A DNA stretch of 64,000 nt from Trypanosoma brucei gambiense DAL972 (taxonomy: Eukaryota; Euglenozoa; Kinetoplastea; Trypanosomatida; Trypanosomatidae): contig NC_026740.1 in NCBI RefSeq assembly GCF_000210295.1, positions 310,001-374,000 of the forward strand. Reading direction: 5' to 3'. Under the pieces are notes generated by a model. The model did not search any database, had not been told where the DNA came from, and worked only from the letters and a program-made list of their open reading frames with translations. Positions 30,429 through 40,423 of this stretch are shown piece by piece (positions within the stretch are counted from its first letter, which is position 1; every line of letters begins with the position of its first letter). The translations under genes were made by a program, and so were the position numbers.

Positions 30429-31415
30429 AAGAGTTATACAGCCTCTCTGATTTTTGAGGAATGTAGAGAAGGGTGGATGATTAATATCTGTAAGGTTAAG
30501 GTTAGGGTGTGGGCTCTGATGTTTGTGCTTCTTATTCGCACCTCCAAAGACGCGATTTTCTTGTTTTTGTTTATGTGCGTGTGTGTGGTTGTGTGGATCC
30601 TACCAAATGCTTTAAGTGTGGGGATGGGGCCCCACGCCCACAGGCACACATGCTCGACGTAAGGAGGCCGTGGGGCGGACGCTCATAAACATCTTTTTAA
30701 TATTATTAGGGGAGTATTAGTACCATTTGAGATGGCGGCATACGCTGTGAGGAGGTCTTGGTAGCGGCTGTGCACGGGTGTTTTCCACCCTGTTGGGGTA
30801 AGGGAGGTGTGTGTTTGTATCTTGACTCATTTCTGGTAGTATTGGAAGAAGGAGATAACCGAACGCATTTTTGTTTCTCTTTTTCCTCTCATCCTCATTT
30901 GTGGTGACATCAACGGAAGAAGGGAAACATTTTTGTAATCACCACAGAAGCGGCTGTTTTTGTGAGTTACATGAATTTCTACTTGTCGCCGTATATGCAT
31001 GCGCAACCGTATGCTTTTGAGTGCTTACCCCCTTTTTTACGTTCGATACAATCCTCTTCTTCTCTTCACTATTCAACATATATATATTTTTAAATTTCCT
31101 TCTTTCCTTCTTACGTAACTTACAAAGCCTCTTCAGCGAGGGTACACCTTTGTGCTCTCATTCTTACCGTTGTGCGACACTCGTCAGAATTGTTATCAAG
31201 AGGGAAGAATACAGACGAGGGAAGGAACACCATTCCCTCTTTCGCGGCAAGTTTCGGTCGGAGTGATTACTCCGCAAGTTGTGGAAGTGAGCGTCCCCAT
31301 TCTGGGACTTGCAGTGGTGCCACATCGTTCTTTCTCGTTCTGGAAAGTTATCCAGGACGAAATACAACCATAGTAATAACAGTTCATCATAGTATCACAC
31401 AACGACGCCGTTACC
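30429..31415 (+). other. 1 kb intergenic region
   Basis: GT-rich then T-rich spacer. It includes TAAGGTTAAGGTTAGGGTG-like sequence at about 30490-30508, a partial telomere-like match probably by chance. Pyrimidine tract at about 31096-31112 precedes AG 31126-31127, a candidate trans-splice site. Short ORFs lack domains. Confidence 0.4.
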
Positions 31416-32624
31416 ATGGTTGTAAATGAGGCTCCGTGGTTGACGCGTTGGATAGAGGCATTGTTAGTCGTTGCTGTCTTTTTAATTTGCTGCACTGCCG
31501 ACATGCTCAAATGTAATAATGGATTCACCTACAAATGCTCGGATAATGGTTATAGAACATGCAGGCGCGAACCCCAAAGTTCGTTCTGCGACGATTTGGT
31601 GCTCCCTACAACAGTCATGAGAGAACTGAGGCGCTGTAGTTGTGAGGACCGTAAGTTCGCTGAATTACTGCTTCACGTCGTCGAAGTTGGTGCTCCCATT
31701 GCTGCTGGTGGGTCTGGAGGGGAAAATATCGAGCGCATTCCACTAGCCCCGCTTTTGTCAAATGCTCTGAGGGGTTCCATTGGCGATAAGATCGTGAGCA
31801 ACAGAAGTAGTGGTATTTTTAGGGTGCCTGTGCTTGAGGCTCTTCGAAAGGAAATTGGACTGACTGTTGACAATTCCACTCCGTGCTTGAATAGTGAGAG
31901 TACCTTCAAGGTTTTTCACAGCCATGATAGCGTGTTGGTTCCTGGCTCTGTGAACTTGCTGGAGGAAGTTAAGGCTGCCATACCCTTTGATGACGGCGGT
32001 AAAAGTATGCCGGGAATACGGAGCGCACTGGAGGAACTCCTCAAGCGACGTCAGCAGCCCAACGAACCTGGGGCGAGTTCTTGTATGTTCGCCCACCTTA
32101 TCTTCATTGTCGTCGGTACCCCTGGAAGAGGTGGAGTGTGGAGTAATAATGAAAGCGACACGCGACATACTGCGCTACAGCTGATGGAAGTGCAAGCGCA
32201 CATCCGACGGACCATTAGCCGATTTTTGCGTGGGAAGAGGAGATACACTGGCATGTTGGGGACTGTGTGGTATGTGGGTGTTCCAGTTGGGTTTCCAGTT
32301 CATAACAACAGTTCCACTGATGGAGGAGCTGCAGAAAATGGGCGGACAAGGTCATGTGACGTTGGTGATGGACTGCCACACTGCACCATGAACTGCACTG
32401 CTCATACGCGGCGGTTAACTTTGTATAAAAGTGTGAATGGAGAGTTACAAAGAATGGTGGGCTCCCATGGAAGGCGCCTTAGTGCCCGGACGATTATTCT
32501 TCCGTACAATGATTACTTCAGCACAATAGGTAATTTACCAGGGGAATCTCAATGGGTGGACTGCTTTACGCTGTCCAGTGGTGGTGTGGCGGAGATGGCT
32601 CGGCTTCTTGTGGAGGGACTGTGA
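31416..32624 (+). CDS. Unrecognised protein with N-terminal signal sequence or anchor
   Basis: A 402-residue protein of unknown function. Residues about 11-28 (RWIEALLVVAVFLICCTA) form a signal peptide or signal anchor. Six Cys follow between about 33 and 74 (CNNGFTYKC, CRREPQSSFC, CSCEDRK), suggesting a disulfide-rich extracytoplasmic region. Several N-x-S/T sequons occur (e.g. NRSS, NDNST-type, NNESD, NNSST). No C-terminal membrane or GPI-type hydrophobic tail is evident. A later hydrophobic segment (MFAHLIFIVVGTPG, about 223-236) may be a core strand. It is probably secretory or endomembrane; I cannot name it. Confidence 0.75.
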   Translation: MVVNEAPWLTRWIEALLVVAVFLICCTADMLKCNNGFTYKCSDNGYRTCRREPQSSFCDDLVLPTTVMRELRRCSCEDRKFAELLLHVVEVGAPIAAGGSGGENIERIPLAPLLSNALRGSIGDKIVSNRSSGIFRVPVLEALRKEIGLTVDNSTPCLNSESTFKVFHSHDSVLVPGSVNLLEEVKAAIPFDDGGKSMPGIRSALEELLKRRQQPNEPGASSCMFAHLIFIVVGTPGRGGVWSNNESDTRHTALQLMEVQAHIRRTISRFLRGKRRYTGMLGTVWYVGVPVGFPVHNNSSTDGGAAENGRTRSCDVGDGLPHCTMNCTAHTRRLTLYKSVNGELQRMVGSHGRRLSARTIILPYNDYFSTIGNLPGESQWVDCFTLSSGGVAEMARLLVEGL

Positions 32625-33236
32625 TCGCGTAAGCGTAACTTTCGGTATGTTGCGCTCGATTCGTTCATACACCAAATGGTTGTGTGTGCAAGGTGTGTGT
32701 GTGTGGAAGGTTGCATTTTATCAGCACGCGGCTGCAGCGGAGGAGCTATTGAGGAGAATCAGTGGTGCTCTGCCTCTTTGTTGTCTATTGTATTCCCTCC
32801 CCCTTCTTTCGTTGATGACCGCATTTTATCTCTCACTCCTTTTATGAAGTTACAATGAATGGAGGTCAATCCCTTTTCTTCGTGATTATTACTATTTTTT
32901 TCTTTTTGTATCGTGTAAATTTCCCTCTGGCTGGTCCCTGATTGTTAGCGTCGAAGTGGGTCACCGGTTTTTTCTTGCGGGGATTCTCACTGCACGGTCA
33001 CGGACGTGCAACTCCGGTGCTCGTGGTTTTGCGAGAGCACTTTACCTGACGCACGTTGACCTAACCTTATCCAACGCTCAGTTTCATGTCCTTCTTCCGC
33101 TTATTGTGTTTTGATGGTGGTTTCTATTTCGTCTTCAACTATCTTGTGACTTTCCTTTTGTGATTTTATTGGCAGGCGTCCTTCCCATCCACCTTTTCTT
33201 TGTTGTTGTCACGGCGTTATATGAAGTGCTGGTTTG
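32625..33236 (+). other. Intergenic spacer with trans-splice signal
   Basis: T-rich spacer. A 66-codon ATG ORF at 32647-32847 opens with MLRSIRSYTKW but its hydrophobic end is simply the translation of a pyrimidine tract, so it is not called. Pyrimidine tract at about 33120-33165 leads to AG at 33174-33175, a good acceptor candidate. Confidence 0.45.
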
Positions 33237-33977
33237 ATGAGACCGTGTGCGGCTGGTGTGGCGTTGCAGTTAGTGGTGGCAGATCCGTGGCAGCGCTGCG
33301 CAAGGCGTAGGACGAGTACCAGTGCCAACACTAAAACTTGTAAATCATTTACGAGCAGGATACCGTTCAAGCTGCGATCCGATCAAGTGAATGAGTCTAA
33401 TATTCCCTCAGCTCGGGAGGTTTCAGAAATGATTGCAACACACGAGGAGTTGCAAGAACAGTTACCTTCCGCGAAGTTTTTGGAGTCACGGTACATCAAG
33501 CGACCGTTGCACACCGAGAGTTGCGGAAGTTGCCCTGCCACTGTGTGCGGGCCGCCTCTGTGGCCGGATTGCGATACACCGGAGGAAATTATGGATGAGG
33601 AACGTTACGGCGGCCCTGAGGCAATGGACCGAGTGCCGGCTCCATCAGCCGAGCACATGTTGCTTGCCTGGCGTGCGCTGATGTGGGGGACACTATATGC
33701 CTTTGTTGGTGTTACTCTCGTTGTAGCGGTGGCGATATACGTCAGTGGTGTGAACGGCATTTCGAGTGTTCTCCAGCATCTGCGTAGTCGCTCAGAGCGG
33801 GAGTTACATCGACTGTCAGCTGAAGGTCAGGAGGTACATCATTTTGTGCTTGACTTGACAAACCCGGTGGCGTTCGGCCGGCAGCTACAGGAGGCGTGGC
33901 AATTGGTGCAAGACATTGCGAATAAGCAGGAGGAGGGTGAAGAGAGTATAGCGAAGGAGATCAAAGGGGAGCTGTAA
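33237..33977 (+). CDS. Unrecognised single-pass membrane protein, probably mitochondrial
   Basis: A 246-residue protein from the ATG at 33237. The first ~50 residues are rich in Arg, Ala, Ser and Thr and lack acids after residue 17 (RCARRRTSTSANTKTCKSF), resembling a mitochondrial presequence. One transmembrane helix lies at about residues 150-172 (TLYAFVGVTLVVAVAIYVSG). The following region (residues 180-246) is amphipathic and charged with coiled-coil character. The layout (presequence, linker, one membrane span, helical tail) is common among inner-membrane accessory subunits, but I recognise no family. Confidence 0.7.
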   Translation: MRPCAAGVALQLVVADPWQRCARRRTSTSANTKTCKSFTSRIPFKLRSDQVNESNIPSAREVSEMIATHEELQEQLPSAKFLESRYIKRPLHTESCGSCPATVCGPPLWPDCDTPEEIMDEERYGGPEAMDRVPAPSAEHMLLAWRALMWGTLYAFVGVTLVVAVAIYVSGVNGISSVLQHLRSRSERELHRLSAEGQEVHHFVLDLTNPVAFGRQLQEAWQLVQDIANKQEEGEESIAKEIKGEL

Positions 33978-34382
33978 AGGCGAAGGTAGTTGCGGAGGGG
34001 AGGGAAACATTGCGTAACCTCCTCATTTCTTCGGGCAATGCGGCAGCATTGCGAGAGTTTGTGACAGGTGAAATTGCGCCTTACATTCATCTGGGCGCGT
34101 GACTGGACGTGACACAGATAATTCCAAGGGGCAAACATTCGGAGGAACACGTTGTGTGGGTGACGGGTGAAACGAGGCACTGGTTCTCATTTAATTTTTT
34201 TCGTTTTGTGTTGGAGAATTTGCTCACTTTCGTACCTCTCGTTTCCTATCATTGCTCTTGGTTTATCCGTTCTTGGGAAAGGTGGCACTTGTTTATCACA
34301 CTTTTTTTTCTTAAAGAACGCGTTACGGGTTTCCACGAAAAGAAAGGAAGGGACGGTTTGAGAGCGGGCGCACAGACGACTG
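33978..34382 (+). other. Intergenic spacer with trans-splice signal
   Basis: No gene. A T-rich tract at 34301-34312 ends in AG at 34315-34316, giving a leader of about 66 nt for the next gene. Confidence 0.5.
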
Positions 34383-35252
34383 ATGGCCACCTCCCTTTCG
34401 GATGTGAATCACATAATTCTTGTGTTGAGTGGCAAAGGCGGCGTCGGGAAATCTACGGTGGCGTGTCAACTCGCCCTTGCTCTGGCTAATGTACATGGGA
34501 AGAAGGTTGGACTGCTGGATGTTGACATTTGTGGTCCTAGTGTTCCGACGATATGTGGTGTTACTGGAAAGGATGTGTATCGCGGGGACGCGGGATGGGA
34601 GCCCGTTTCGTTGTTCCACGAACAGCACGAGGCAGACACTGCGGCGTCTGCGACGGGTAACGTCAAAATAATGTCCATAGCATTTTTGCTACCGAGCGAG
34701 AATGACGCCGTTGTTTGGCGCGGTCCGAAGAAGGATGCGATGATCCGTCAATTCGTCACTGACGTGCACTGGGGCGCACTCGATTACCTCATTATTGACA
34801 CCCCACCAGGGACTAGCGATGAACATCTCACGTTGTGCGAGGTGTTGAAACCCTTCAATACAGCAGGAGCTGTGATCGTCACAACACCTCAGGATGTGGC
34901 AACTGACGATGTGAAGAAGGAGCTTTCTCTTTGTCACAAGTTGGAGCTGAGATGCCTTGGGGTTGTGGAAAACATGTCAGGGTTCGTGTGCCCCCATTGC
35001 GCCCATTGTACCGACATTTTTTCCAAAGGCGGTGGGAAGAAACTTGCAGAGATGTATGAAGTGGAATTCCTTGGCGCAATACCAATCGATCCAACACTTT
35101 CCCTAGCGGAAGACAAGGGCCAGTGCTTTGTAACGACCGCGACAGATGCTAACTCCCCCACGGTGCGCAAAACTGTCGCCGCGGTGACTGGTGTTATCGA
35201 TGCCATACTGAAGCAGGTGGAGAAATCAGCGCAACTGCAACAACGTCATTAA
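34383..35252 (+). CDS. CFD1: Cytosolic Fe-S cluster assembly scaffold ATPase Cfd1/Nubp2
   Basis: A 289-residue Mrp/NBP35-type P-loop ATPase that, with Nbp35, assembles 4Fe-4S clusters for cytosolic and nuclear proteins. The deviant Walker A GKGGVGKS sits at residues 17-24, LDVDICGPSVP follows near residue 45, and IIDTPPGTSDEH is Walker B near 138. Cluster ligands CPHCAHC (Cys203, Cys206, Cys209) match the C-terminal CPxC shared by Cfd1 and Nbp35. The protein starts almost at the P-loop and has no N-terminal ferredoxin-like Cys segment, which distinguishes Cfd1 from Nbp35. A bacterial-type Mrp/Ind1 role is less likely because no presequence is seen. Confidence 0.9.
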   Translation: MATSLSDVNHIILVLSGKGGVGKSTVACQLALALANVHGKKVGLLDVDICGPSVPTICGVTGKDVYRGDAGWEPVSLFHEQHEADTAASATGNVKIMSIAFLLPSENDAVVWRGPKKDAMIRQFVTDVHWGALDYLIIDTPPGTSDEHLTLCEVLKPFNTAGAVIVTTPQDVATDDVKKELSLCHKLELRCLGVVENMSGFVCPHCAHCTDIFSKGGGKKLAEMYEVEFLGAIPIDPTLSLAEDKGQCFVTTATDANSPTVRKTVAAVTGVIDAILKQVEKSAQLQQRH

Positions 35253-35798
35253 GGGTTGTGGTGGTGGGGAGAGTGCAGAAGGCTGCTGTGAATGAAGGGA
35301 TATCGGATATGAGTATTAAGAGAGGTTTGTAAAGCGGAGTCTGCTGCAAGGATGGGCGTTGTGTTGTTTCCTTATTTTTACCCAGCAAGCGCATCGTTAA
35401 CTTTCTTTCTTCACTCAACCACACGTGTGTGCATACGGTCAAAGTGGTAGCCTGGATTTGTACCCTATTGTGGCTTTCCCTCCTTGGATTGAATAACTCG
35501 GCTGGGTCATGATAAGGCGTTTGCTTCCTATGGGAGGTGGGGGTTAGTTACCCTTCTCGAAGAACGTATGCATCATTACCACTGCTTTATCGAGTTTTAG
35601 GCGTGGGGACTGTCACGTTGTTGCTTCCTGCTGCTGCTTCGCCTCGCTAGTTTACGTCCGTGCTCTCAATTATATCTTTAATTTTCATCGGCACTTTGCC
35701 TTCGGGTTAAACACTCTTTTGATGGACTCTGTGCCTCCTCAATTTGCGGTGGAGATAAGTACTGTATATCCGGAAGAATCTGTAGTGCAGTGGTGGAA
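35253..35798 (+). other. Intergenic spacer
   Basis: No credible gene. Pyrimidine-rich sequence at about 35610-35745 precedes AG at 35753-35754, a possible acceptor giving a leader of about 44 nt. Confidence 0.4.
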
Positions 35799-37655
35799 AT
35801 GGCTAAGCGTAAGAATTTTAACACGCGGAGGGCGTGTTTGCGCAAAGCCCCTAGGGACCATACACATATTGGACTTTGTGTGATGTACTGTGGCACGGCG
35901 TTCCGAGGACTGCAGTTGCAGGCGCACGCACCGACTCACCATACGGTTGAGGGTGTTTTGATTCAAGCGTTGAAAGATGCCGGTATCGTCGATGGCGTAC
36001 AGCGGGGTCGTGTGAGCGGGGAAGAGCATCATTTTGCTCGTTCGTGCCGTACAGATCGCGGTGTGCATGCCGTGAGGAATCTCGTTTGCTTGTTTGTGCC
36101 GAACAGCAAACTTGAAGCTGCCGGTGGTTGCGACAGACTCCCACAGCTTCTAAACGCACATCTCCCCTCAACTGTGCGTGTGGAACGCGTGACAACCGTT
36201 ATGGGTGATTTCATCCCCCGTTTCTGTTGCGTTAGCCGTATATACCGTTATATGATCCCGGTGTATGCCCTTTTGTCACCCTGTAGTTCATGGAATGAAT
36301 TTTACGCAGAGTTCCCACAGGCTGTCGAGACGCTGCGGTGCCGTGCTCAAGGGGGCTCTTTCATCGACCTCTGCCCAAATGAAGAGGATAAACTACTTGC
36401 TGCATTGAGAGACGTTGTGTCTCGGGGGAATGGGTTGCTCGCTCATCATGTGGTGGGGACCCACCGTTTTCACAACTTTTCGGTATCCCCAGGGGAGCGA
36501 TATGGTCACGGATGGAACAGGAAGGTGGTTATGCCCAATGACAATACCTCAGTGCGTACCGTTATGCGATGCGAAATAGCACCGCGCCTGTTTCTGTTCC
36601 CGCAGGAAGCCATCGGACCGACCCGGTCAGAATATGCAAAATCGCTGAAGATATTCGAAGGTGATACCGCTGCGGAAGGGGAAAGGGTGGTAGCAGTGTC
36701 TGAGAGGACCTTCCCCGAGACGGCGCTTCTGCCGTACCTTCTGTTTCAGATTGAGGGCAGGTCATTCCTGTTCAACATGATACGAAAGATTGTTGGTCTC
36801 ATCATCGCTGTACTGCGTGGTGCGAGGGAGTCGCTCATGCAAGAAACCCTGTCTGCTGAGCGGCACGCGTTGTGTCCGCTGGCACCCGACTCGTTTTTGT
36901 ACCTTTTTCACTCTTTCTACACTTCGTATGACAACAGAGTCCGCCGCAGTGGGAGTACGCGGTTCTGTCCGCTGGAAGATGAGTGGACTGGAGAAGTCGG
37001 AGAAGCTGCTTCCGCTTTTGCGGTAACGAGCATTGCGGCAGATGTTATTGACCTCGACATGAACCGTGTTCCTGCCCTCGGTACGCTTCTTAGTGCGATA
37101 GATGCACAACGACGTGTGACTCGCCCCTGTTGGGAGGAAGAAGATGCTCACCTTACCTCAATGAAAGAATTTCACCCAGCTGTTGTAGAGCCCCATCCTT
37201 CATGCTCAGAAATGACCACCTTTCTGCGGTCGTTACGCGTGCATAACTGGGGGTTGTCGCAAGTAAAACAACCTGTCCAGTGCGGGAAAAACAAACCCCT
37301 CGACACGGATAATGGAAAGGAAAGCATCACTGGCTGCGAAGGGGTAAAACAACAGCGCGCTTCTGGTGATGGTTATGTGGTAGATGAAGGGCAAGTACGG
37401 AAGAGAGCGCGCAAGGAGGAGTGCATGTGTGAAGGTTGTAATGGCACACCCTTCAGCCGGGAAACCCACACGTTAGGGGAGGAGGAGGTTGATGACGGTT
37501 GGCTCTACGTGGCGTCAACGCCGGAGGAGGAGCAACGTCTGCGGCATGAGCATCACAAACGGGTGCGCCGCTCACGAGCGTGGGATGGTACCGCGCACGA
37601 CGGTGGTGTGGAAGTTGCTTTTCATAGTGATGGTGATGGCGGCGGAAGCGAGTGA
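35799..37655 (+). CDS. TruA-family tRNA pseudouridine synthase (Pus1/Pus3 type) with long C-terminal tail
   Basis: A 618-residue protein from the ATG at 35799. The TruA core spans residues about 20-350: GLCVMYCGTAFRGLQLQ is the first strand motif, SCRTDRGVHAV contains catalytic Asp86, and FNMIRKIVGLIIAVLRG (about 325-341) is the conserved late motif of eukaryotic TruA enzymes. It isomerises uridines in tRNA and, for Pus1, other RNAs. HRFHNFSV near residue 225 is another conserved element. The C-terminal ~220 residues have no counterpart in bacterial TruA, are charged and disordered, and hold a cysteine cluster (CMCEGC). Pus1 versus Pus3 cannot be settled here. Confidence 0.88.
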   Translation: MAKRKNFNTRRACLRKAPRDHTHIGLCVMYCGTAFRGLQLQAHAPTHHTVEGVLIQALKDAGIVDGVQRGRVSGEEHHFARSCRTDRGVHAVRNLVCLFVPNSKLEAAGGCDRLPQLLNAHLPSTVRVERVTTVMGDFIPRFCCVSRIYRYMIPVYALLSPCSSWNEFYAEFPQAVETLRCRAQGGSFIDLCPNEEDKLLAALRDVVSRGNGLLAHHVVGTHRFHNFSVSPGERYGHGWNRKVVMPNDNTSVRTVMRCEIAPRLFLFPQEAIGPTRSEYAKSLKIFEGDTAAEGERVVAVSERTFPETALLPYLLFQIEGRSFLFNMIRKIVGLIIAVLRGARESLMQETLSAERHALCPLAPDSFLYLFHSFYTSYDNRVRRSGSTRFCPLEDEWTGEVGEAASAFAVTSIAADVIDLDMNRVPALGTLLSAIDAQRRVTRPCWEEEDAHLTSMKEFHPAVVEPHPSCSEMTTFLRSLRVHNWGLSQVKQPVQCGKNKPLDTDNGKESITGCEGVKQQRASGDGYVVDEGQVRKRARKEECMCEGCNGTPFSRETHTLGEEEVDDGWLYVASTPEEEQRLRHEHHKRVRRSRAWDGTAHDGGVEVAFHSDGDGGGSE

Positions 37656-37931
37656 CGTCGGATGCACCTCGTGTGCGGTGTTCGTCCCTCGGAGTTTCGT
37701 ATGATAGCGGGTAACTAACATCTTTCAGTTAACGGTGTCGTTTGGTAGTGGGGGCGCATGTGCCTTTCACGGTAAGTTAATTCTAGTTCCGTTCATATGC
37801 ACTGGTGCATTTGATTTGTCAAAAGTGTAGGTTGCCCTTGCAGATATTCTCTGATTTCCAATATTGTCTGAATCCTTCCTCTGATTGCTAGGGTTACCTT
37901 AGCAATTGTGGTGGTGTTGGTGCGATTAGTG

Positions 37932-38222
37932 ATGGGTGGGGATGACCAAATATTTCGTTCCAACGTGTCGCATAATTACTACAGTGAGGCACTGCAGGCG
38001 CAGCGGAAACCCCTAAATTGTCCCACGTGCAAACGTGTCGGCCGTTTCGCCGGCACACTCAATGAGATTTACCGCCGCATCCCCCGCACGCAGTGGGAGT
38101 CACTAATCCTATGCCATGTGTGTGGTGAGAACGTGCTGCGGCGGGAAGACGCGGTAACACGGCAACGCGTATGGTATTGTGAGTCTTGTGAGATCTGTTT
38201 GTGCACGAAGTGCCAGCGTTAG
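37932..38222 (+). CDS. Small zinc-ribbon-like protein
   Basis: A 96-residue protein from the ATG at 37932. Its last 60 residues carry Cys pairs spaced as in zinc ribbons: CPTC at about residues 34-37, CHVC at about 65-68, then CESCEICLCTKC at the end. Two CxxC pairs could bind one zinc and the terminal pairs another. A well-formed pyrimidine tract with AG at 37890-37891 lies 40 nt upstream, and the compact ORF with regular Cys spacing supports a real gene despite its size. I do not recognise the family; nucleic-acid or protein binding is possible. Confidence 0.65.
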   Translation: MGGDDQIFRSNVSHNYYSEALQAQRKPLNCPTCKRVGRFAGTLNEIYRRIPRTQWESLILCHVCGENVLRREDAVTRQRVWYCESCEICLCTKCQR

Positions 38223-38645
38223 CGGGAAGAGTCGAGATGCCTTGAGGTGTTCATTCATCAATGAAAGCTATTGGTTCAGTTGTGTTTCTCCCTTATTAAT
38301 TTTTCGGTACGTATGCACCATTTACTATTTGTGTGTGAGGGTAAAAAGGAGGGTGTGCAGGTGCTCTTTGCGAGCCGCGTACTGGTTATCGACGTTGACG
38401 GTTCTCCCTTTCATTAAATATTGCTGTCGTCCACATAACGTTGGAGGTGCGTGTGTCTGTGTTGTACACTGGACTCGTGGGAGAGGGACTGTGAACGACT
38501 ATTTGTGTAAGGAGTAGTTGATCATGTACCACCTTAGCCAGTGAAACTCAAATACATAAACAAATACAGATGTCTCCGCTGGCAATAGCTTACTAGAGAC
38601 CATAAAGGGTTAGAAGGAAAAAAAAACCAATATAGTAGTGACATT
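38223..38645 (+). other. Intergenic spacer
   Basis: No gene is seen; AT-rich with several short T/C runs and an A-run (38620-38627) just before the next gene. No single splice acceptor stands out. Confidence 0.4.
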
Positions 38646-40010
38646 ATGGAGACTCACAACACCGAGCCACTAGGGGACTTCGCAAAGATACGTTCTCGCT
38701 GCCACAGGTATCTCCTTGCGGTCGCCACACACCTTTCTCCCATTGAGAAATACGTAGTCGCACCTGGAAGTTACAAGAATCTTGGTCTCATTGCGATAAA
38801 CTGTGGTGTGCAAACCGGTTCAGGCCCCTTTTATCTACGGCAGCAACTGATCGCCCATACCGCTCTCTCCGACGCATCAATAGAACTCTTCTACAGCTCA
38901 AAATTTCCCTTTACTCTTATTTGTGGTGATACTTCATTTGGCGACGGACTAAAACCCCTCAAGACGCGGCTAATCGAAGTGGCAACCACTAACGGCGGGC
39001 CTACAGCCTACGTGTATGCCATCCCTGTACCTCATGAGATGTTGTGGAAGGGTGGGTTGCTTCCCAGCAGTGGGATGTCACTCCTGTATTTGCTTTGTTG
39101 TAAGGGTGATGCCGTGCTTCACACCCTCAGGCGTGTATTTCAGCCACCCACAATAGGTGTGGGGAGGGTTTGCGATGACCCGTTGCAACCTAGTATAACT
39201 GGTTTGCTGAGCATGGAGGAAGTGGGTAGTGGCACTTCCTTCACCAGTGACACTGCGCACACTAGTTACTTTTACAAAGGCGCTAAGGTTCGTTGTGTTG
39301 AATGCGTGGCGGTTAGTGAAATACCGGGACTGTATATTGTATCTGATTTCATTACACACTCGGAACATAATGCAATTTGGAATGAGTTGAATGGAGACGC
39401 CGCTTCTCATTTTGAAGTGGAGCACCTTGCACGTCGTGATGTGGCGCACTTTAATAGACGGTTCTATTATGGCATTAACCGTGTGGGCGCGGAGGGTGTG
39501 CAAGTAAATTCTAGGCCAGCATTTTATGACTGGATGGCGCAGCGACTATGCAACACAGACTCGGAAGTGAAGATTCATAATTACCCAATGAAGGAGCATC
39601 CAGAGTATTTTGATCAGTTGACCGTAAATTACTACAACTACGATGATCCGAAATCTAAGTTGGTTCCGGGAATCGCTCGTCACGTGGACAGCCACGATGC
39701 CTTCGGAGATTACATAGCAATTGTTTCTCTAGGCTCACACACGGTGATTGAGTTTAGCCGCTACAACAGACCTCCAGATGTCTTTGCTCCACTTGGGGTA
39801 CTGGTGAAACCATGCAGTCTGCTGTTGCTAACTGGCGAGGCACGGTACTGCTGGACGCATTGCATCGTAGAAAAAAGGGAAGATGTGTTAAATGACCAGT
39901 TGCCTCCGCTGCAGCGCGGTAACAGGTTAAGCCTAACGTGGCGTTGCGGACGCGACACTCCTCACGCGCGTGAGTCTTGTCTGTGTCCCAGCTTATGTGA
40001 TGGTACTTAA
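38646..40010 (+). CDS. ALKBH8-like AlkB-family 2-oxoglutarate/Fe(II) dioxygenase
   Basis: A 454-residue protein. The C-terminal half is an AlkB domain: iron ligands His346 and Asp348 in ARHVDSHDAFGDYIAIVSLG, His405 in TGEARYCWTHCIV, and Arg427/Arg433 in NRLSLTWRC for 2-oxoglutarate. The phrases SHDAF, SLGSHTVIEF and TGEARY-x-WTH follow human ALKBH8 closely, as does the terminal Cys cluster (CLCPSLC). Residues about 45-130 may correspond to the N-terminal RRM (LGLIAINCGVQTG, then SSKFPFTLICGDTSFG). ALKBH8 hydroxylates mcm5U at the tRNA wobble position. Unlike the animal protein it ends after the AlkB domain, with no methyltransferase module, so a separate Trm9-type enzyme would be needed. Confidence 0.82.
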   Translation: METHNTEPLGDFAKIRSRCHRYLLAVATHLSPIEKYVVAPGSYKNLGLIAINCGVQTGSGPFYLRQQLIAHTALSDASIELFYSSKFPFTLICGDTSFGDGLKPLKTRLIEVATTNGGPTAYVYAIPVPHEMLWKGGLLPSSGMSLLYLLCCKGDAVLHTLRRVFQPPTIGVGRVCDDPLQPSITGLLSMEEVGSGTSFTSDTAHTSYFYKGAKVRCVECVAVSEIPGLYIVSDFITHSEHNAIWNELNGDAASHFEVEHLARRDVAHFNRRFYYGINRVGAEGVQVNSRPAFYDWMAQRLCNTDSEVKIHNYPMKEHPEYFDQLTVNYYNYDDPKSKLVPGIARHVDSHDAFGDYIAIVSLGSHTVIEFSRYNRPPDVFAPLGVLVKPCSLLLLTGEARYCWTHCIVEKREDVLNDQLPPLQRGNRLSLTWRCGRDTPHARESCLCPSLCDGT

Positions 40011-40423
40011 GCTAACAATACGTGACACGACGAAATGGCTGAGGGATGCGCTTGTGTTTCTTCATACTTTCCAGTGCTCTTTATCACTGACGTTCCTCTC
40101 TGCGTTTGTTGGTCGTGTTGCACATGGGGCCGTTGTCTGATAGCGGTGGGTATGTACTGTGGGGGTGTCCTTTTTTTTTTTTTTGACACTTCGTTTTTTT
40201 TTTTAATCCTTTGAACGGTTTTTTTTTCTTCTAGCACTGGCGATTGGTGATAGCGATCGACGCGTAGATTCGTGTAAGCAGTACTCCTGTTGGTTGTGTT
40301 GGCACCCTTATGCTCTTCACTCACGCGCACTAGTTCATATGTTCTCAGTCTGACAGGCGCTTGTGCACACAGAACATATATATATATATATATAAACAAG
40401 GGACAAGGTACCGCCTACATGTA
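40011..40423 (+). other. Intergenic spacer with T-runs, trans-splice signal and (TA)n
   Basis: Three long T runs (40171-40184, 40196-40204, 40220-40227) lead to TCTTCTAG with AG at 40233-40234, a strong acceptor. The resulting leader of about 190 nt contains a (TA)n repeat at about 40376-40393. Confidence 0.55.

Noticed and set aside
30485..30510. Telomere-like TTAGGG match (GGTTAAGGTTAGGGTG)
   Set aside because: Only one exact unit with near-repeats; no tandem array, so chance is likely.
32647..32847. 66-codon ORF starting MLRSIRSYTKW, presequence-like
   Set aside because: Its hydrophobic C-terminus is the translation of a pyrimidine tract and it begins 22 nt after the preceding stop, so it is likely 3' UTR.
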